Positions 8,775-18,231 of a stretch of 64,000 nt of DNA are shown piece by piece. Origin of the DNA: Paenibacillus thermotolerans (lineage in GTDB: Bacteria; Bacillota; Bacilli; Paenibacillales; YIM-B00363); NCBI RefSeq assembly GCF_028745515.1, contig NZ_JAQZSG010000006.1, forward strand, positions 1-64,000, written 5' to 3'. How positions within the stretch are numbered: the first letter of the stretch is position 1; the number at the start of each line of letters is the position of its first letter. Below the pieces are notes generated by a model. That model was given only the letters and a program-made list of their open reading frames with translations, ran no database searches and had not been told where the DNA came from. A program made the translations under genes and the position numbers.

Positions 8775-9608
8775 ATGATAACGGAAAATTGGCTGTACGA
8801 TGTGATCATTTATATATATGCCCTGAGCCTACTGTTTTACTTCTCCGACATCGTGTCCAAGAACGACGGAGCGAAGCGGATGGGCGCAGGGCTCCTTGTT
8901 TTTGTTTGGATATTGCAGACTCTATTCTTCTTTATTCGTATGTATGAGCATCGATATATTCCGGTGCTGACGATGTTCGAGGTGCTGTTTTTTTTCTCGT
9001 GGCTTCTGGTGACGGCGTCGCTTGTGGCCAGCCGGTTCATATCGATGGGCTTCGTCGTATTTTTTGTGAATGTGTTCGGCTTCACGATTTTGGTCATCAA
9101 CCTGCTCTCGGACCCGGGAGGAGCGCCTTTATCCGAGTCGTCCGGCGAGCTGCTGATGCTGCATGTCGCGCTTGCTATTTTCAGCTATGCCGCCTTCTCG
9201 TTGTCCGCCGTGTTGTCGGGGTTATACTTGTTTCTGTACGGGCGGCTGAAAAGCAAGAAATGGTCGTTTGTCCTGAAACGCATTCCGAGCCTTGACAGTA
9301 TGGAGCGGCAAAGCGCGCTTCTGGCGATGGCCGGCATACCGGTGCTCATCTTGTCTTTGTCGATCGGCTTTGTGTGGTCGATCATTACTTACGATTCGGT
9401 TTTTGCAGTATTTTCGGACTTTAAAGTATACGCCACAATGCTTGTGCTGGCTTCTTACGGATGGCTGCTGACGCTGAAGAAAAAATATAAAGCGCCGGGC
9501 AACCGTTTGGCCGTTTGGAATTTGGCATGCTTTGCGGTGCTTCTGGCCAACTTCGGATTGTCGAACTTTGTTTCGTCGTTTCATTACTGGTCCTCGCCGG
9601 GCACTTGA
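8775..9608 (+). CDS. hemX: HemX/CcsA-like membrane protein
   Basis: A polytopic membrane protein of 277 residues with about eight hydrophobic segments, matching the cytochrome c assembly (CcsA) family. In B. subtilis the gene after hemA, hemX, is of this type and lowers the amount of HemA. GAGGTG at 8763-8768 fits ATG 8775 better than GTG 8766. The WWD heme-handling motif of true CcsA proteins is not visible, which supports the HemX reading. Position between hemA and the siroheme gene is the same as in Bacillus. Direct evidence for its effect on HemA is from Bacillus only. Confidence 0.85.
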   Translation: MITENWLYDVIIYIYALSLLFYFSDIVSKNDGAKRMGAGLLVFVWILQTLFFFIRMYEHRYIPVLTMFEVLFFFSWLLVTASLVASRFISMGFVVFFVNVFGFTILVINLLSDPGGAPLSESSGELLMLHVALAIFSYAAFSLSAVLSGLYLFLYGRLKSKKWSFVLKRIPSLDSMERQSALLAMAGIPVLILSLSIGFVWSIITYDSVFAVFSDFKVYATMLVLASYGWLLTLKKKYKAPGNRLAVWNLACFAVLLANFGLSNFVSSFHYWSSPGT

Positions 9609-9639
9609 TCGGAACAAACGGAAAAGGGGTGACGCTGCG

Positions 9640-10287
9640 ATGAATAGGAACGGGCAAGCTCTATATCCGGTCATGCTGCTGCTCGGCGGCAAACGCTGCG
9701 TCGTCGTAGGCGGAGGCCGGGTCGGCTGGAGAAGGGCGGAAGGGCTGCTTGCGGCCGGGGCTTCGGTTGTCGTCATCGCACCGGAGGGGACGGCCGAGCT
9801 TGCGGCGGCGGCGGCGCAAGGGCTGCTCGAGTGGCATCGGCGCCCGTACCGAAGCGGCGATTTGGACGGGGCGCTGCTGGCGTTCGCCGCAGCCGAAGGC
9901 GACGCGGTGAACGCCGCGGTGGCCGAGGAGGCGCGCCGCTGCGGGGTGCTCCTATCGGCGGCAAACGACAGCGCGAGCTGCGACTTTTACGTTCCGTCCG
10001 TCGTACGGCGGGGAAGCTTGACGCTGTCCGTATCGACGGGAGGCGCAAGCCCGAAGCTGGCGAAACGGATCGCAAGCGAGCTGAAGGAAAGCTACGGTTC
10101 GGAATATGAAGCGTACACCGAGCTGCTCATGAGACTGCGGAAGCGGCTGCAGGTCGAGGTGCCGGATGCGAAGAAGCGTTACGCGCTATTGGAGCGGCTG
10201 CTGGACTTGGACTTGCCGGCAAAGCTGCGGGCGGGCGGTTCGGTGGAGGATGCGGAGAAAGATGCATGGGATGCGCTCATTTTGTGA
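9640..10287 (+). CDS. precorrin-2 dehydrogenase (Met8/SirC family)
   Basis: NAD-dependent oxidation of precorrin-2 to sirohydrochlorin, and possibly iron insertion to siroheme. The N-terminus has a Rossmann dinucleotide motif (VVVGGGRVGWRRA) and a conserved AANDS stretch whose Asp corresponds to the catalytic residue of Met8. The start is ATG 9640, with AAAGGGGTGA upstream; longer open frame to 9532 would overlap hemX. 215 residues agrees with stand-alone SirC/Met8 proteins. Together with the CobA half of the gene at 11328 it supplies siroheme synthesis inside the heme operon. Whether it also acts as ferrochelatase cannot be told from sequence alone. Confidence 0.9.
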   Translation: MNRNGQALYPVMLLLGGKRCVVVGGGRVGWRRAEGLLAAGASVVVIAPEGTAELAAAAAQGLLEWHRRPYRSGDLDGALLAFAAAEGDAVNAAVAEEARRCGVLLSAANDSASCDFYVPSVVRRGSLTLSVSTGGASPKLAKRIASELKESYGSEYEAYTELLMRLRKRLQVEVPDAKKRYALLERLLDLDLPAKLRAGGSVEDAEKDAWDALIL

Positions 10288-10374
10288 ATGAATGTACTAC
10301 ATATGTTACACTCGTAAAAAAACTAGAACGATAGGTTCGCGTCAGCGGACCGTAACACGAAAGCGGTGACGGGA

Positions 10375-11331
10375 TTGTCGAAACGTACGTGGGTGGTAGG
10401 ATCGAGACAAAGCGCTTTGGCGCTCACTCAGACGCAGCAGGTGATCGCGGATTTGAAAGCGATCGCCGAGAGGCATGGGCTCGATTACGATTTTGCGGTC
10501 AAAAAAATAGTCACGAAAGGCGACCGGATTTTAGATGTCACGTTGTCCAAGGTCGGAGGCAAAGGGCTGTTCGTAAAAGAAATCGAGCAAGCGATGTTCG
10601 ATAAGGAAATCGACCTTGCCGTTCACAGCATGAAGGACATGCCGGCCGAGCTGCCCGAAGGCTTGATTATCGGCTGTGTGCCGAAGCGGGAAGATCCGCG
10701 GGACGCGTTGATTACGAGAGGCGGCTTGCCCCTTGCGCAGCTTCCTCAAGGCGCCGTGGTCGGGACAAGCAGTCTGCGGCGAAGCAGCCAGCTGCAGTAT
10801 GCCCGCCCGGACTTTGTCGTCGAGTCGCTGCGCGGCAATATCGACTCCCGGCTGAAGAAGCTGGAGGACGGGAGGTACGACGCCATCCTGCTCGCGGCAG
10901 CCGGGCTTCACCGGATGGGCTGGGAGCATAAAATTACCGAGTACATGCCGGCCGACGTATGCGTCCCCGCGGTCGGGCAAGGGGCGCTTGCGATCGAGTG
11001 CCGCGAAGATGACGCCGAGCTGCGGGACTTCCTGCGCTTGTACAACGATGAGCGGACCGCGGCGGCCGTGGCGGCGGAGCGGTCGTTCCTCGGCACGCTG
11101 AACGGCGGCTGCCAGGTGCCGATCGGCGCGCATGCGAGCATCGGCACGGACGGCGGCGGAGCGGAGGCCATTACGCTGACCGGCATCGTCGGACGACCCG
11201 ACGGCTCGGTGCTGCTTAAGGAAACGATGCAAGGCACGGATCCCGAGGAGCTCGGAAGACGGCTCGGGGACAAGCTGCTCGGCATGGGTGCGGAGGAGAT
11301 TCTTGCCGAGGCGAGGAGCGAATCGGTGTGA
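10375..11331 (+). CDS. hemC: porphobilinogen deaminase (hydroxymethylbilane synthase)
   Basis: Joins four porphobilinogens into hydroxymethylbilane. Family signs: [12 protein letters not shown] at the N-terminus, HSMKDMP, GTSSLRR, and the Cys in NGGCQVP that carries the dipyrromethane cofactor. AAGCGGTGA at 10361-10369 suits TTG 10375 (protein starting [13 protein letters not shown]) better than the GTG at 10366, which lies inside that site; the true start could be either. Length about 318 residues is normal. The stop overlaps the start of the next gene. Confidence 0.96.
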   Translation: MSKRTWVVGSRQSALALTQTQQVIADLKAIAERHGLDYDFAVKKIVTKGDRILDVTLSKVGGKGLFVKEIEQAMFDKEIDLAVHSMKDMPAELPEGLIIGCVPKREDPRDALITRGGLPLAQLPQGAVVGTSSLRRSSQLQYARPDFVVESLRGNIDSRLKKLEDGRYDAILLAAAGLHRMGWEHKITEYMPADVCVPAVGQGALAIECREDDAELRDFLRLYNDERTAAAVAAERSFLGTLNGGCQVPIGAHASIGTDGGGAEAITLTGIVGRPDGSVLLKETMQGTDPEELGRRLGDKLLGMGAEEILAEARSESV

Positions 11332-12884
11332 ACGACGGGGAGCGTAAAGGAAAAGTATATTTGGTCGGGGCCGGTCCGGGCGATCCGAAGCTGATCACCG
11401 TGAGAGGTCTGGAGGCCGTAAAAAAAGCGGATGTGATCGTGTACGACCGGCTGGCGAGCCCGAAGCTGCTGCTTCATATGAAGCCGGGAGCGGAGAAGGT
11501 GTTTGTCGGCAAGCTGCCGGACAAGCACATGATGAAGCAGGAGGACATTAACCGCCTGCTCGTTCGTCTGGCCGAAGAAGGGAAGACGGTGGCCCGGCTG
11601 AAGGGCGGCGATCCGTCCGTCTTCGGGCGCGTCGGCGAGGAAGCGGAGACGCTGGCGGCCGCCGGCATCGAATTCGAAATTATTCCGGGCATTACGTCGT
11701 CGATCGCCGTTCCCGCCTATGCGGGCATTCCCGTAACGCATCGGGATTTCACATCTTCTTTCTCGATCGTGACCGGACACGAATATCCGAACAAAACGTA
11801 CAATCGGGTCGATTGGGATCATTTGGCCAAGGCGTCGGGAACGTTGATCTTTCTCATGGGCGTCGCGAATATCGGCAACATTACGGCGGAGCTCATATCC
11901 GGCGGAATGAAACAAAGCACGCCCGTCGCATTGATCCGCTGGGGAACGTGGATGGAGCAGGAGACGTTGACCGGGAGCTTAAGCGACATTGCGGACAAAG
12001 TGAAAAGCAGCGGCTTTTCTTCGCCTGCAGTCATTATCGTCGGCGACGTCGTGAAGCTTCGGGATAAAATATCGTGGTTTGAAAAAAGGCCGCTCTTCGG
12101 CCGAAGAATATTGGTGACCCGCGCAAGAGCGCAAGCGAGCGAGCTGGTCGACAAAATCGACGAGCTGGGCGGAGATGCGGTCGAATGTCCCGTCATTCGG
12201 ACGCAAGCGGTCGGCGGTCCCGAGGCCGCGGCGGCGCTGGATCGGGCTTTGGAGCAAATCGATCAATACGACCGGGTGTTGTTTACGAGCGTGAACGGGG
12301 TCGAGTTTTTTTTTCAAGCGTGCTTGGAGCGGGGCATCGACATCAGGCGGCTGCACAAGGCGAAAATCGGCGCGGTCGGTCCGAAGACGGACGAAGCGCT
12401 GCGCTTGCGAGGCTTGATCGGCGAGCCGCTGCCCGAAATTTTCCAAGGCGACGTATGGGCGGCGAGCTTGGCGCACGAGCTTGCTCCCGGCGAGAAGGTG
12501 CTGCTTCCTAGAGGTAATCTCGCCAAGGAGGACGTGCCTTCCATTCTGAGAGCGGCCGGTGCGGACGTTACCGAGGCGGTTTGTTACGAGACGCTTCCAT
12601 CCGACGATGGGGTGGAGGAAGCGCTGGAGCTGCTGCGGGAAGGGCGGATTCACGCCGTCACGTTCACGAGCTCGTCGACCGTGCGGAATTTGCTGGAGGC
12701 GCTCGAGAAGCACGGCGGCGGCAACCCGGCCGTACTTCTGGAGAACGTTCCCGTGTTTTGCATTGGCCCGGTGACCGAGAAGACGGCCCGGCAGATGGGA
12801 CTGCGCGTTACGGCCGTCGCCAGGGAAGCGAGCATCGCTTCGCTGATCGAAGAACTGATTCGTCATTTATCAAGGGAGGAATAG
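11328..12884 (+). CDS. cobA-hemD: fused uroporphyrinogen-III methyltransferase / uroporphyrinogen-III synthase
   Basis: Two enzymes in one chain of 518 residues. Residues 1-250 are a SAM-dependent uroporphyrinogen-III C-methyltransferase ([37 protein letters not shown]), which diverts uroporphyrinogen III to precorrin-2. Residues about 258-518 are uroporphyrinogen-III synthase (starting [28 protein letters not shown]), which makes that substrate. The GTG start overlaps the hemC stop. The fusion joins the maker of uroporphyrinogen III to the first siroheme enzyme, and the dehydrogenase gene lies two positions upstream. Such fusions are known in Firmicutes. Confidence 0.95.
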   Translation: MNDGERKGKVYLVGAGPGDPKLITVRGLEAVKKADVIVYDRLASPKLLLHMKPGAEKVFVGKLPDKHMMKQEDINRLLVRLAEEGKTVARLKGGDPSVFGRVGEEAETLAAAGIEFEIIPGITSSIAVPAYAGIPVTHRDFTSSFSIVTGHEYPNKTYNRVDWDHLAKASGTLIFLMGVANIGNITAELISGGMKQSTPVALIRWGTWMEQETLTGSLSDIADKVKSSGFSSPAVIIVGDVVKLRDKISWFEKRPLFGRRILVTRARAQASELVDKIDELGGDAVECPVIRTQAVGGPEAAAALDRALEQIDQYDRVLFTSVNGVEFFFQACLERGIDIRRLHKAKIGAVGPKTDEALRLRGLIGEPLPEIFQGDVWAASLAHELAPGEKVLLPRGNLAKEDVPSILRAAGADVTEAVCYETLPSDDGVEEALELLREGRIHAVTFTSSSTVRNLLEALEKHGGGNPAVLLENVPVFCIGPVTEKTARQMGLRVTAVAREASIASLIEELIRHLSREE

Positions 12885-12888
12885 AACG

Positions 12889-13884
12889 ATGAGTTTTCCT
12901 GCGGTTCGAAATAGAAGATTGCGCGGTTCAAGCGCGATTCGCGCGTTAGTAAGAGAAACAAGAGTTTCGGCCGATCAATTGATTTATCCGTTGTTCGTCA
13001 CGACCGGGGAGAACGTGAAGCACGAAATTCCGTCGATGCCGGGCGTATATCATTTGTCTCTGGATTTGTTGGAGGATGAAATCAAGGAGCTGAAGCAGCT
13101 GGGCATCCGCGCGATTCTGTTGTTCGGCGTGCCGGATCATAAGGATGAGGTTGCTTCCTCCGCCTATGACGACAACGGCATCGTGCAGCAAGCGATCCGG
13201 CGCATTAAAGAGCTCGATAACGAGCTGCTGGTCGTCGCGGACACGTGCGTCTGCCAATATACGAGTCACGGGCATTGCGGCATCGTCGAGCACCACCCGC
13301 ATACGAAGCGCGCCGAAGTGCTCAACGATCCTTCGCTCGAGCTGCACGTCAAAACTGCCGTTTCCCAGGCGATGGCGGGAGCGGACGTCATCGCTCCGTC
13401 GAACATGATGGACGGCTTCGTAACGGCGATCCGCAGCGGCTTGGACGCGGCAGGCCTCGAGCACGTGCCGATTATGTCCTACTCGGTGAAATACGCCTCC
13501 GCCTATTACGGCCCGTTCCGCGATGCCGCGCATTCCGCCCCGCAATTCGGCGACCGGAAGACGTATCAGATGGATCCGGCGAACGTGCGCGAGGCGATGC
13601 GGGAGGCGGAGGCCGACGTGATGGAGGGCGCCGACTTCCTGATGGTCAAGCCGGCTCTGGCGTATTTGGACGTCGTCCGCGCGCTGCGCGAGCAATTCGA
13701 GCTTCCGCTCGTCGCGTACAATACGAGCGCCGAATACGCGATGGTGAAAGCTGCGGCGATGAACGGCTGGATCAACGAGCGCGACATCGTCTTGGAGACG
13801 CTGACGGGAATGGTTCGCGCGGGCGCGGACATCATTATTACGTATCACGCCAAGGACGCCGCCAAGTGGCTGCGCGGAGACTGA
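12889..13884 (+). CDS. hemB: delta-aminolevulinic acid dehydratase (porphobilinogen synthase)
   Basis: Condenses two 5-aminolevulinates into porphobilinogen. The zinc-binding cysteine cluster is intact ([15 protein letters not shown]), and both active-site lysines are present in SYSVKYAS and LMVKPAL. 331 residues is typical. AAGGGAGGA precedes the ATG and the gap to the previous gene is four bases, so it is translated from the same operon. The intact cysteines point to a zinc enzyme rather than the magnesium type. Confidence 0.98.
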   Translation: MSFPAVRNRRLRGSSAIRALVRETRVSADQLIYPLFVTTGENVKHEIPSMPGVYHLSLDLLEDEIKELKQLGIRAILLFGVPDHKDEVASSAYDDNGIVQQAIRRIKELDNELLVVADTCVCQYTSHGHCGIVEHHPHTKRAEVLNDPSLELHVKTAVSQAMAGADVIAPSNMMDGFVTAIRSGLDAAGLEHVPIMSYSVKYASAYYGPFRDAAHSAPQFGDRKTYQMDPANVREAMREAEADVMEGADFLMVKPALAYLDVVRALREQFELPLVAYNTSAEYAMVKAAAMNGWINERDIVLETLTGMVRAGADIIITYHAKDAAKWLRGD

Positions 13885-14020
13885 CATCAATTTGTCGAAC
13901 ATTCGCCTGCTTTGTCGGTTGTTGCAGGGCGATCGTTTAGGGCATAATGGGTGGTAACCGTTGCTTGAAACGCTTGATTATTACGTTCGGCACTACTTTA
14001 TCGGATAGACGGGAGAAGCC

Positions 14021-15100
14021 ATGAGTTATAACGATTTGTTTTTGAGAGCGTGCCGCAGGGAGCCGGTAGAACGGGTTCCGGTATGGTACATGCGCCAAGC
14101 GGGTCGGTACGACCCGGATTACCGCAAAATCAAAGAAAAATATTCGCTACTTGAAATATGCTCGCAGCCCGAGCTGGCGGCGGAAGTGACGCTGATGCCG
14201 GTCAAGAAGCTGGGCGTCGACGCGGCGATTTTGTATTCGGACATTATGAATCCCGTCGCCTCGATCGGCATCGACTTCGACATCGTCAAAAACATCGGGC
14301 CGGTCATCCACAATCCGGTTCGCACCCGCGCCGACGTGGAACGGCTGAAGCCGATCGACGTCGAGGGCGATTTGCCGCATATTTTGGAGACGATCCGCAT
14401 TTTGGATAAAGAGCTCGACGTGCCGCTCATTACGTTCGCCGGGGCGCCGTTTACGATTGCCAGCTACTTGATCGAAGGAAAGCCGTCCAAGAGCTACATT
14501 TTGACCAAGACGATGATGTATTCGGAGCCCGAAGTATGGCATTCGCTCATGAATAAGCTTGGCGACATGGTCATCGCGTACATTAAGGCTCAGTTCGCAA
14601 GCGGAAGCAAAGCCGTGCAGCTGTTCGACAGCTGGGTAGGGGCGCTTTCGCCGCGGGATTACGCCGCGTACGTGCTGCCTACGATCGAACGCATCTTCGC
14701 GGCGCTGTCGGATTACGATCAGCCGAAAATTTACTTCCCGGGGGTCGCCTCCGGCGAACTGCTTCCTCTGCTCCAGGGCGTTAAAGCCGACGTCATCGGC
14801 CTCGATTGGAGAGTTTCGATCAATGAAGGCAGAAGGCGGCTCGGCGGCGCGTTCGCCGTACAGGGAAATCTCGATCCGTACATTTTGACCGCTCCGATGG
14901 ATGTTGTGAAGGAGCAGGCGGCCGCGATCATCGATCAAGGCATATCCGAGAACGGCTATATTTTCAATCTGGGCCACGGACTGTTTCCGGAAGCTTCGCT
15001 CGATAAGCTGAAGGAGCTTACGGATTTTGCGCACCGGCATTCGGAGATGAAGTTGTCGGGCAAAAGCGCGATAGCAAGCGAAAGGGTGTCGGGAGCATGA
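14021..15100 (+). CDS. hemE: uroporphyrinogen decarboxylase
   Basis: Removes the four acetate carboxyls of uroporphyrinogen III to give coproporphyrinogen III. The N-terminal signature WYMRQAGRY and the AILYSDI stretch with the catalytic Asp are present. 359 residues is normal. It starts 137 bases after hemB, with ACGGGAGAAG as ribosome site, and its stop overlaps hemH by four bases, so hemE, hemH and hemY form a tight unit that may have its own promoter (a CATAAT is at 13943). Confidence 0.97.
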   Translation: MSYNDLFLRACRREPVERVPVWYMRQAGRYDPDYRKIKEKYSLLEICSQPELAAEVTLMPVKKLGVDAAILYSDIMNPVASIGIDFDIVKNIGPVIHNPVRTRADVERLKPIDVEGDLPHILETIRILDKELDVPLITFAGAPFTIASYLIEGKPSKSYILTKTMMYSEPEVWHSLMNKLGDMVIAYIKAQFASGSKAVQLFDSWVGALSPRDYAAYVLPTIERIFAALSDYDQPKIYFPGVASGELLPLLQGVKADVIGLDWRVSINEGRRRLGGAFAVQGNLDPYILTAPMDVVKEQAAAIIDQGISENGYIFNLGHGLFPEASLDKLKELTDFAHRHSEMKLSGKSAIASERVSGA

Positions 15101-16056
15101 GCAATAAAGCAAACGCAATCGGCGTACTCGTCATGTCGTACGGAACGCCCGAAAGCCTCGACCAGATCGAAGCGTATTACACCCATATCCGGCGGGGGAA
15201 GCCGCCTGCGCCGGAGCAGCTTACGGATTTGCAAAACCGCTACGAGTCGATCGTAGGCGGTTTCTTTCCGCTTCGGCGAAATACGGACAATCAAGTATCC
15301 GCTCTGCAGGATACGCTGAACCGGCTTTATCCGGATACGCAATTCATTTGTTATCAGGGGCTGAAGCATGCGAGCCCGTTCATCGAGGACGGGGTGAGCC
15401 GCATGGCAGCGGACGGCATTCGTCAGGCGATCGGCGTCGTGCTGGCCCCGCATTATTCCGTTATGAGCGTCGGCGGCTACATCAAGCGGGCGCAAGCTGC
15501 GGCAGAAGAAGCCGGCGTTAAGATGGCGTTCGTAGAAAGCTATCATCTGCACCCGAAGCTGATCGAAGCTTTATCCGTACGCGTGAAGCGGGCTTTGAAC
15601 CGGTTTACCGAGGTCGATCCGGAAGAGGTGCGGGTGCTGTTTACGGCGCACAGTTTGCCGGAGCGGATATTGCAGATGAACGATCCGTATCCGCGCCAGC
15701 TGCTCGAAACCGCGAAGGCGACGGCGGAAAGCGCCGGCGTCGCCGATTGGCAATTTGCTTGGCAGAGCGCCGGCCGTACGGGGGAAGCTTGGCTCGGGCC
15801 CGACATTCTGGAGGAGCTGGAGCGGATTCATTCGGACGAAGGGGTCGATTATGCGCTGATCAGCCCGATCGGCTTCGTATCCGATCACCTGGAGGTGCTG
15901 TACGATTTGGACATCGAAGCCCAGTCGATCGCAAGAAAGCTGGGCATGCATCTCGAGCGTACCGAAATGTTGAATACCGAACCGTTATATATGGAGACGC
16001 TGGCGGAAGTCATTCAAGCGGGTGTGCCCGCGCTTCAAGGGGTGCGGCACGAATGA
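15097..16056 (+). CDS. hemH: ferrochelatase (coproporphyrin type)
   Basis: Inserts iron into the porphyrin ring. The catalytic His is in LFTAHSLPERI and the Glu in GFVSDHLEVLYD, as in the monomeric soluble enzyme of Bacillus. In Gram-positive bacteria this enzyme (CpfC) is now known to work on coproporphyrin III, before the HemQ step; HemQ itself is not in this window. ATG overlaps the hemE stop (ATGA) and the stop overlaps hemY in the same way. 319 residues, typical. Confidence 0.96.
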   Translation: MSNKANAIGVLVMSYGTPESLDQIEAYYTHIRRGKPPAPEQLTDLQNRYESIVGGFFPLRRNTDNQVSALQDTLNRLYPDTQFICYQGLKHASPFIEDGVSRMAADGIRQAIGVVLAPHYSVMSVGGYIKRAQAAAEEAGVKMAFVESYHLHPKLIEALSVRVKRALNRFTEVDPEEVRVLFTAHSLPERILQMNDPYPRQLLETAKATAESAGVADWQFAWQSAGRTGEAWLGPDILEELERIHSDEGVDYALISPIGFVSDHLEVLYDLDIEAQSIARKLGMHLERTEMLNTEPLYMETLAEVIQAGVPALQGVRHE

Positions 16057-17522
16057 CGGAGGAGCAAGCGAAGAGACGGTCCGTCGTCGTGATCGGCGGC
16101 GGCATTACGGGACTGAGCGCGGCATACTACGCTGCAAAGGGGCTGAAGGAAGCCGGCTGCGAGGCGGAGGTTACACTGCTTGAAAGCTCCGCGCGGCTCG
16201 GCGGCAAGGTGAAGACGCTTCGGCGGGACGGGTTCGTCATCGAACGCGGACCCGATTCGTTCCTAGCCCGCAAGCCGGCGACGCTTGAGCTGACGCGCGA
16301 TTTGGGGATCGAGGGCGAGCTCGTCCGTCAAGGCCCGAGAGCCAAAAAAACGTATATTTTGCACAACGGGAAGCTACACCGCATCCCTCCAGGATTCGTC
16401 CTTGGCGTTCCGACGCAGTGGCAGCCGTTCGTCGCGACCGGATTGATTTCGCTTCCGGGGAAGCTGAGAGCGGCTCTCGATTTGGTTCTCCCCGGAGCGA
16501 AAAAGACCGAAGACGAAACGCTCGGAGGCTTTCTGACCCGCCGTCTGGGACGGGAGGTCGTCGAGCGGGTGGCGGAGCCGCTGCTGTCCGGCATTTACGG
16601 CGGCGACGCGGACAATCTCAGCCTGCTGGCCACGTTCCCGCAGTTCCGCGCTATTGAGAATAAATACGGGAGCTTGATCGCCGGCATGAGCCGCGGCGCG
16701 GGCGCGACCCGCAGCGGTCCGTCCGCGGAGGGGCTCATTCCGGAGCACCTTAAAGGCAGCGCCTTCCTTAGCTACCGCAAAGGGCTGACGACGCTGATCG
16801 AGGCGCTTACGGCGGCGCTGGACGAGCTGCATGTGAACGTGCGGACGGAAACCGCGGTGCATGAAATCCGGCACGCGGACGGACGCAACGAGGTCGTGCT
16901 GGCGGACGGATCGCCGATAGCGGCCGATGCGGTCGTTGTGACGACGCCGGCGCCGGTTACGGCGAAAATGCTTCCCGAGCTTAGCGAAGCGCAGCCGTTT
17001 AAGGAGATGCAATACGCGTCCGTTGCGAACATCGTGCTTGTATATAAGAGGGACGGGCTTGAGAACGATTTGGACGGATCGGGCTTTCTGGTGCCGAACG
17101 TCGAGGGGCGCTTCATAACGGCGTGCACGTGGACATCGTCGAAATGGCCGCATACGGCGCCGGAGGAGTACGCCATCATACGCTGCTATGTCGGACGGGC
17201 GCATGACAGGCGCTGGCTCGAACTGAGCGAGGAAGAGGTCATTGCGGGCGTGAAACGGGATATCGCGGAGCTGACCGGCATACGTGCCGAGCCGGAATTC
17301 GTCGACATGAACCGGTTGACCGGGTCGATGCCTCAATATCGCGTGGGGCATGTAGAGCGGGTTCGTGCGTTACGGGAGGCATTGCGCGCAAAAATGCCCG
17401 GCGTATACGCTGCGGGAGCGTCGTACGACGGGCTGGGGCTGCCGGATTGCATTCATCAGGCGAAGGAAGCCGTGAAGTCGGCGCTTGAGCGGATTACCGG
17501 AGCTTCGACAGGTCGAGCGTAA
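16053..17522 (+). CDS. hemY: coproporphyrinogen III / protoporphyrinogen oxidase
   Basis: FAD-dependent oxidase that removes six electrons from coproporphyrinogen III (CgoX/HemY type). The N-terminal FAD motif is VVVIGGGITGLSAAYYA, followed by LESSARLGGKVKT; the C-terminal FAD contact is GVYAAGASYDGLGLPDC. The start is ATG 16053, which overlaps the hemH stop; the frame is open to 15747 but that part lies inside hemH. 489 residues is normal. The last 29 bases overlap the convergent regulator gene. Confidence 0.96.
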   Translation: MTEEQAKRRSVVVIGGGITGLSAAYYAAKGLKEAGCEAEVTLLESSARLGGKVKTLRRDGFVIERGPDSFLARKPATLELTRDLGIEGELVRQGPRAKKTYILHNGKLHRIPPGFVLGVPTQWQPFVATGLISLPGKLRAALDLVLPGAKKTEDETLGGFLTRRLGREVVERVAEPLLSGIYGGDADNLSLLATFPQFRAIENKYGSLIAGMSRGAGATRSGPSAEGLIPEHLKGSAFLSYRKGLTTLIEALTAALDELHVNVRTETAVHEIRHADGRNEVVLADGSPIAADAVVVTTPAPVTAKMLPELSEAQPFKEMQYASVANIVLVYKRDGLENDLDGSGFLVPNVEGRFITACTWTSSKWPHTAPEEYAIIRCYVGRAHDRRWLELSEEEVIAGVKRDIAELTGIRAEPEFVDMNRLTGSMPQYRVGHVERVRALREALRAKMPGVYAAGASYDGLGLPDCIHQAKEAVKSALERITGASTGRA

Positions 17523-18153
17523 AATCCATAGGCGTCGCTTTAATAATTTGGCGCTCCTCGAAATCGCGGATGACCTGCATGAGCACGTTTTTCGTTACGC
17601 CGGCCATCCGCGAAAGCTCGTCGTAATTGAGCGCCAGCTTAATATAGATCGTGTTTCCGCTTCGGATGCCGTTCTTGTTGGCAAGCGTAATTAAATTTTT
17701 GATGACGCGGGTTCTGGCGTCGAGGAACGTCAAATCGTACACGTGCTGGTTCGTGTCGCGCAGCCGCGTGCAGAGCTCCTGCATAATCGCTAGCGAAATA
17801 TCGAAGTGAGTTTGAAGCAGCTTGAGAAAATCGTTTCCGCTGATGGTGAGGAAGGTGCTGTCCTCCAGCGTTTGGGCTGAGGCGGAACGCGGCTTGCCGT
17901 CAATAAGCGCGAGCTCGCCGAAGCTGTCGCCGGCCTTAAAGGTGGACAGTATTTTCTCTTCGCCTGCGGCGTTGGAAGTATATATTTTGACCGACCCCGT
18001 CAAGACGATATAAAAGACGTTGCCGATTTCATTTTGTTGAAACAGCACGGTGCCGGCTCTAAAACCTTTGCGGGTCGTAATTTCTGAAATTTTAACGATT
18101 TGGTCTTCGTTCAAGCCTTGAAAAAGAGACACCTTCTGCAAAAATTGCTGCAT
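17494..18153 (-). CDS. Crp/Fnr-family transcriptional regulator
   Basis: An N-terminal cyclic-nucleotide-binding-like barrel (GDSFGELALIDGKPRSASAQ) followed by a C-terminal winged helix (LNYDELSRMAGVTKNVLMQVIRDFEERQII). Only one cysteine is present, so it cannot carry the iron-sulfur cluster of Fnr. The start is uncertain: ATG 18153 (MQQFLQK) has GAGGT upstream; a longer form from 18192 has no ribosome site, and one from 18246 would run into hemL. It is divergent from hemL and convergent with hemY, so control of the heme genes is a natural guess, not shown. The ligand is unknown. Confidence 0.88.
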   Translation of the reverse strand: MQQFLQKVSLFQGLNEDQIVKISEITTRKGFRAGTVLFQQNEIGNVFYIVLTGSVKIYTSNAAGEEKILSTFKAGDSFGELALIDGKPRSASAQTLEDSTFLTISGNDFLKLLQTHFDISLAIMQELCTRLRDTNQHVYDLTFLDARTRVIKNLITLANKNGIRSGNTIYIKLALNYDELSRMAGVTKNVLMQVIRDFEERQIIKATPMDFTLDLSKLR

Positions 18154-18231
18154 CAAAACGGACCGACCTCGTTTCCTAGAGTTCTTTTCCATTTTACCAT
18201 ATAGAGTAAACGGAAGGATAGGTGCAAACCC

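Noticed and set aside
15747-16052. Extended N-terminus for hemY
   Set aside because: It lies fully inside hemH; ATG 16053 overlaps the hemH stop in the common ATGA way.
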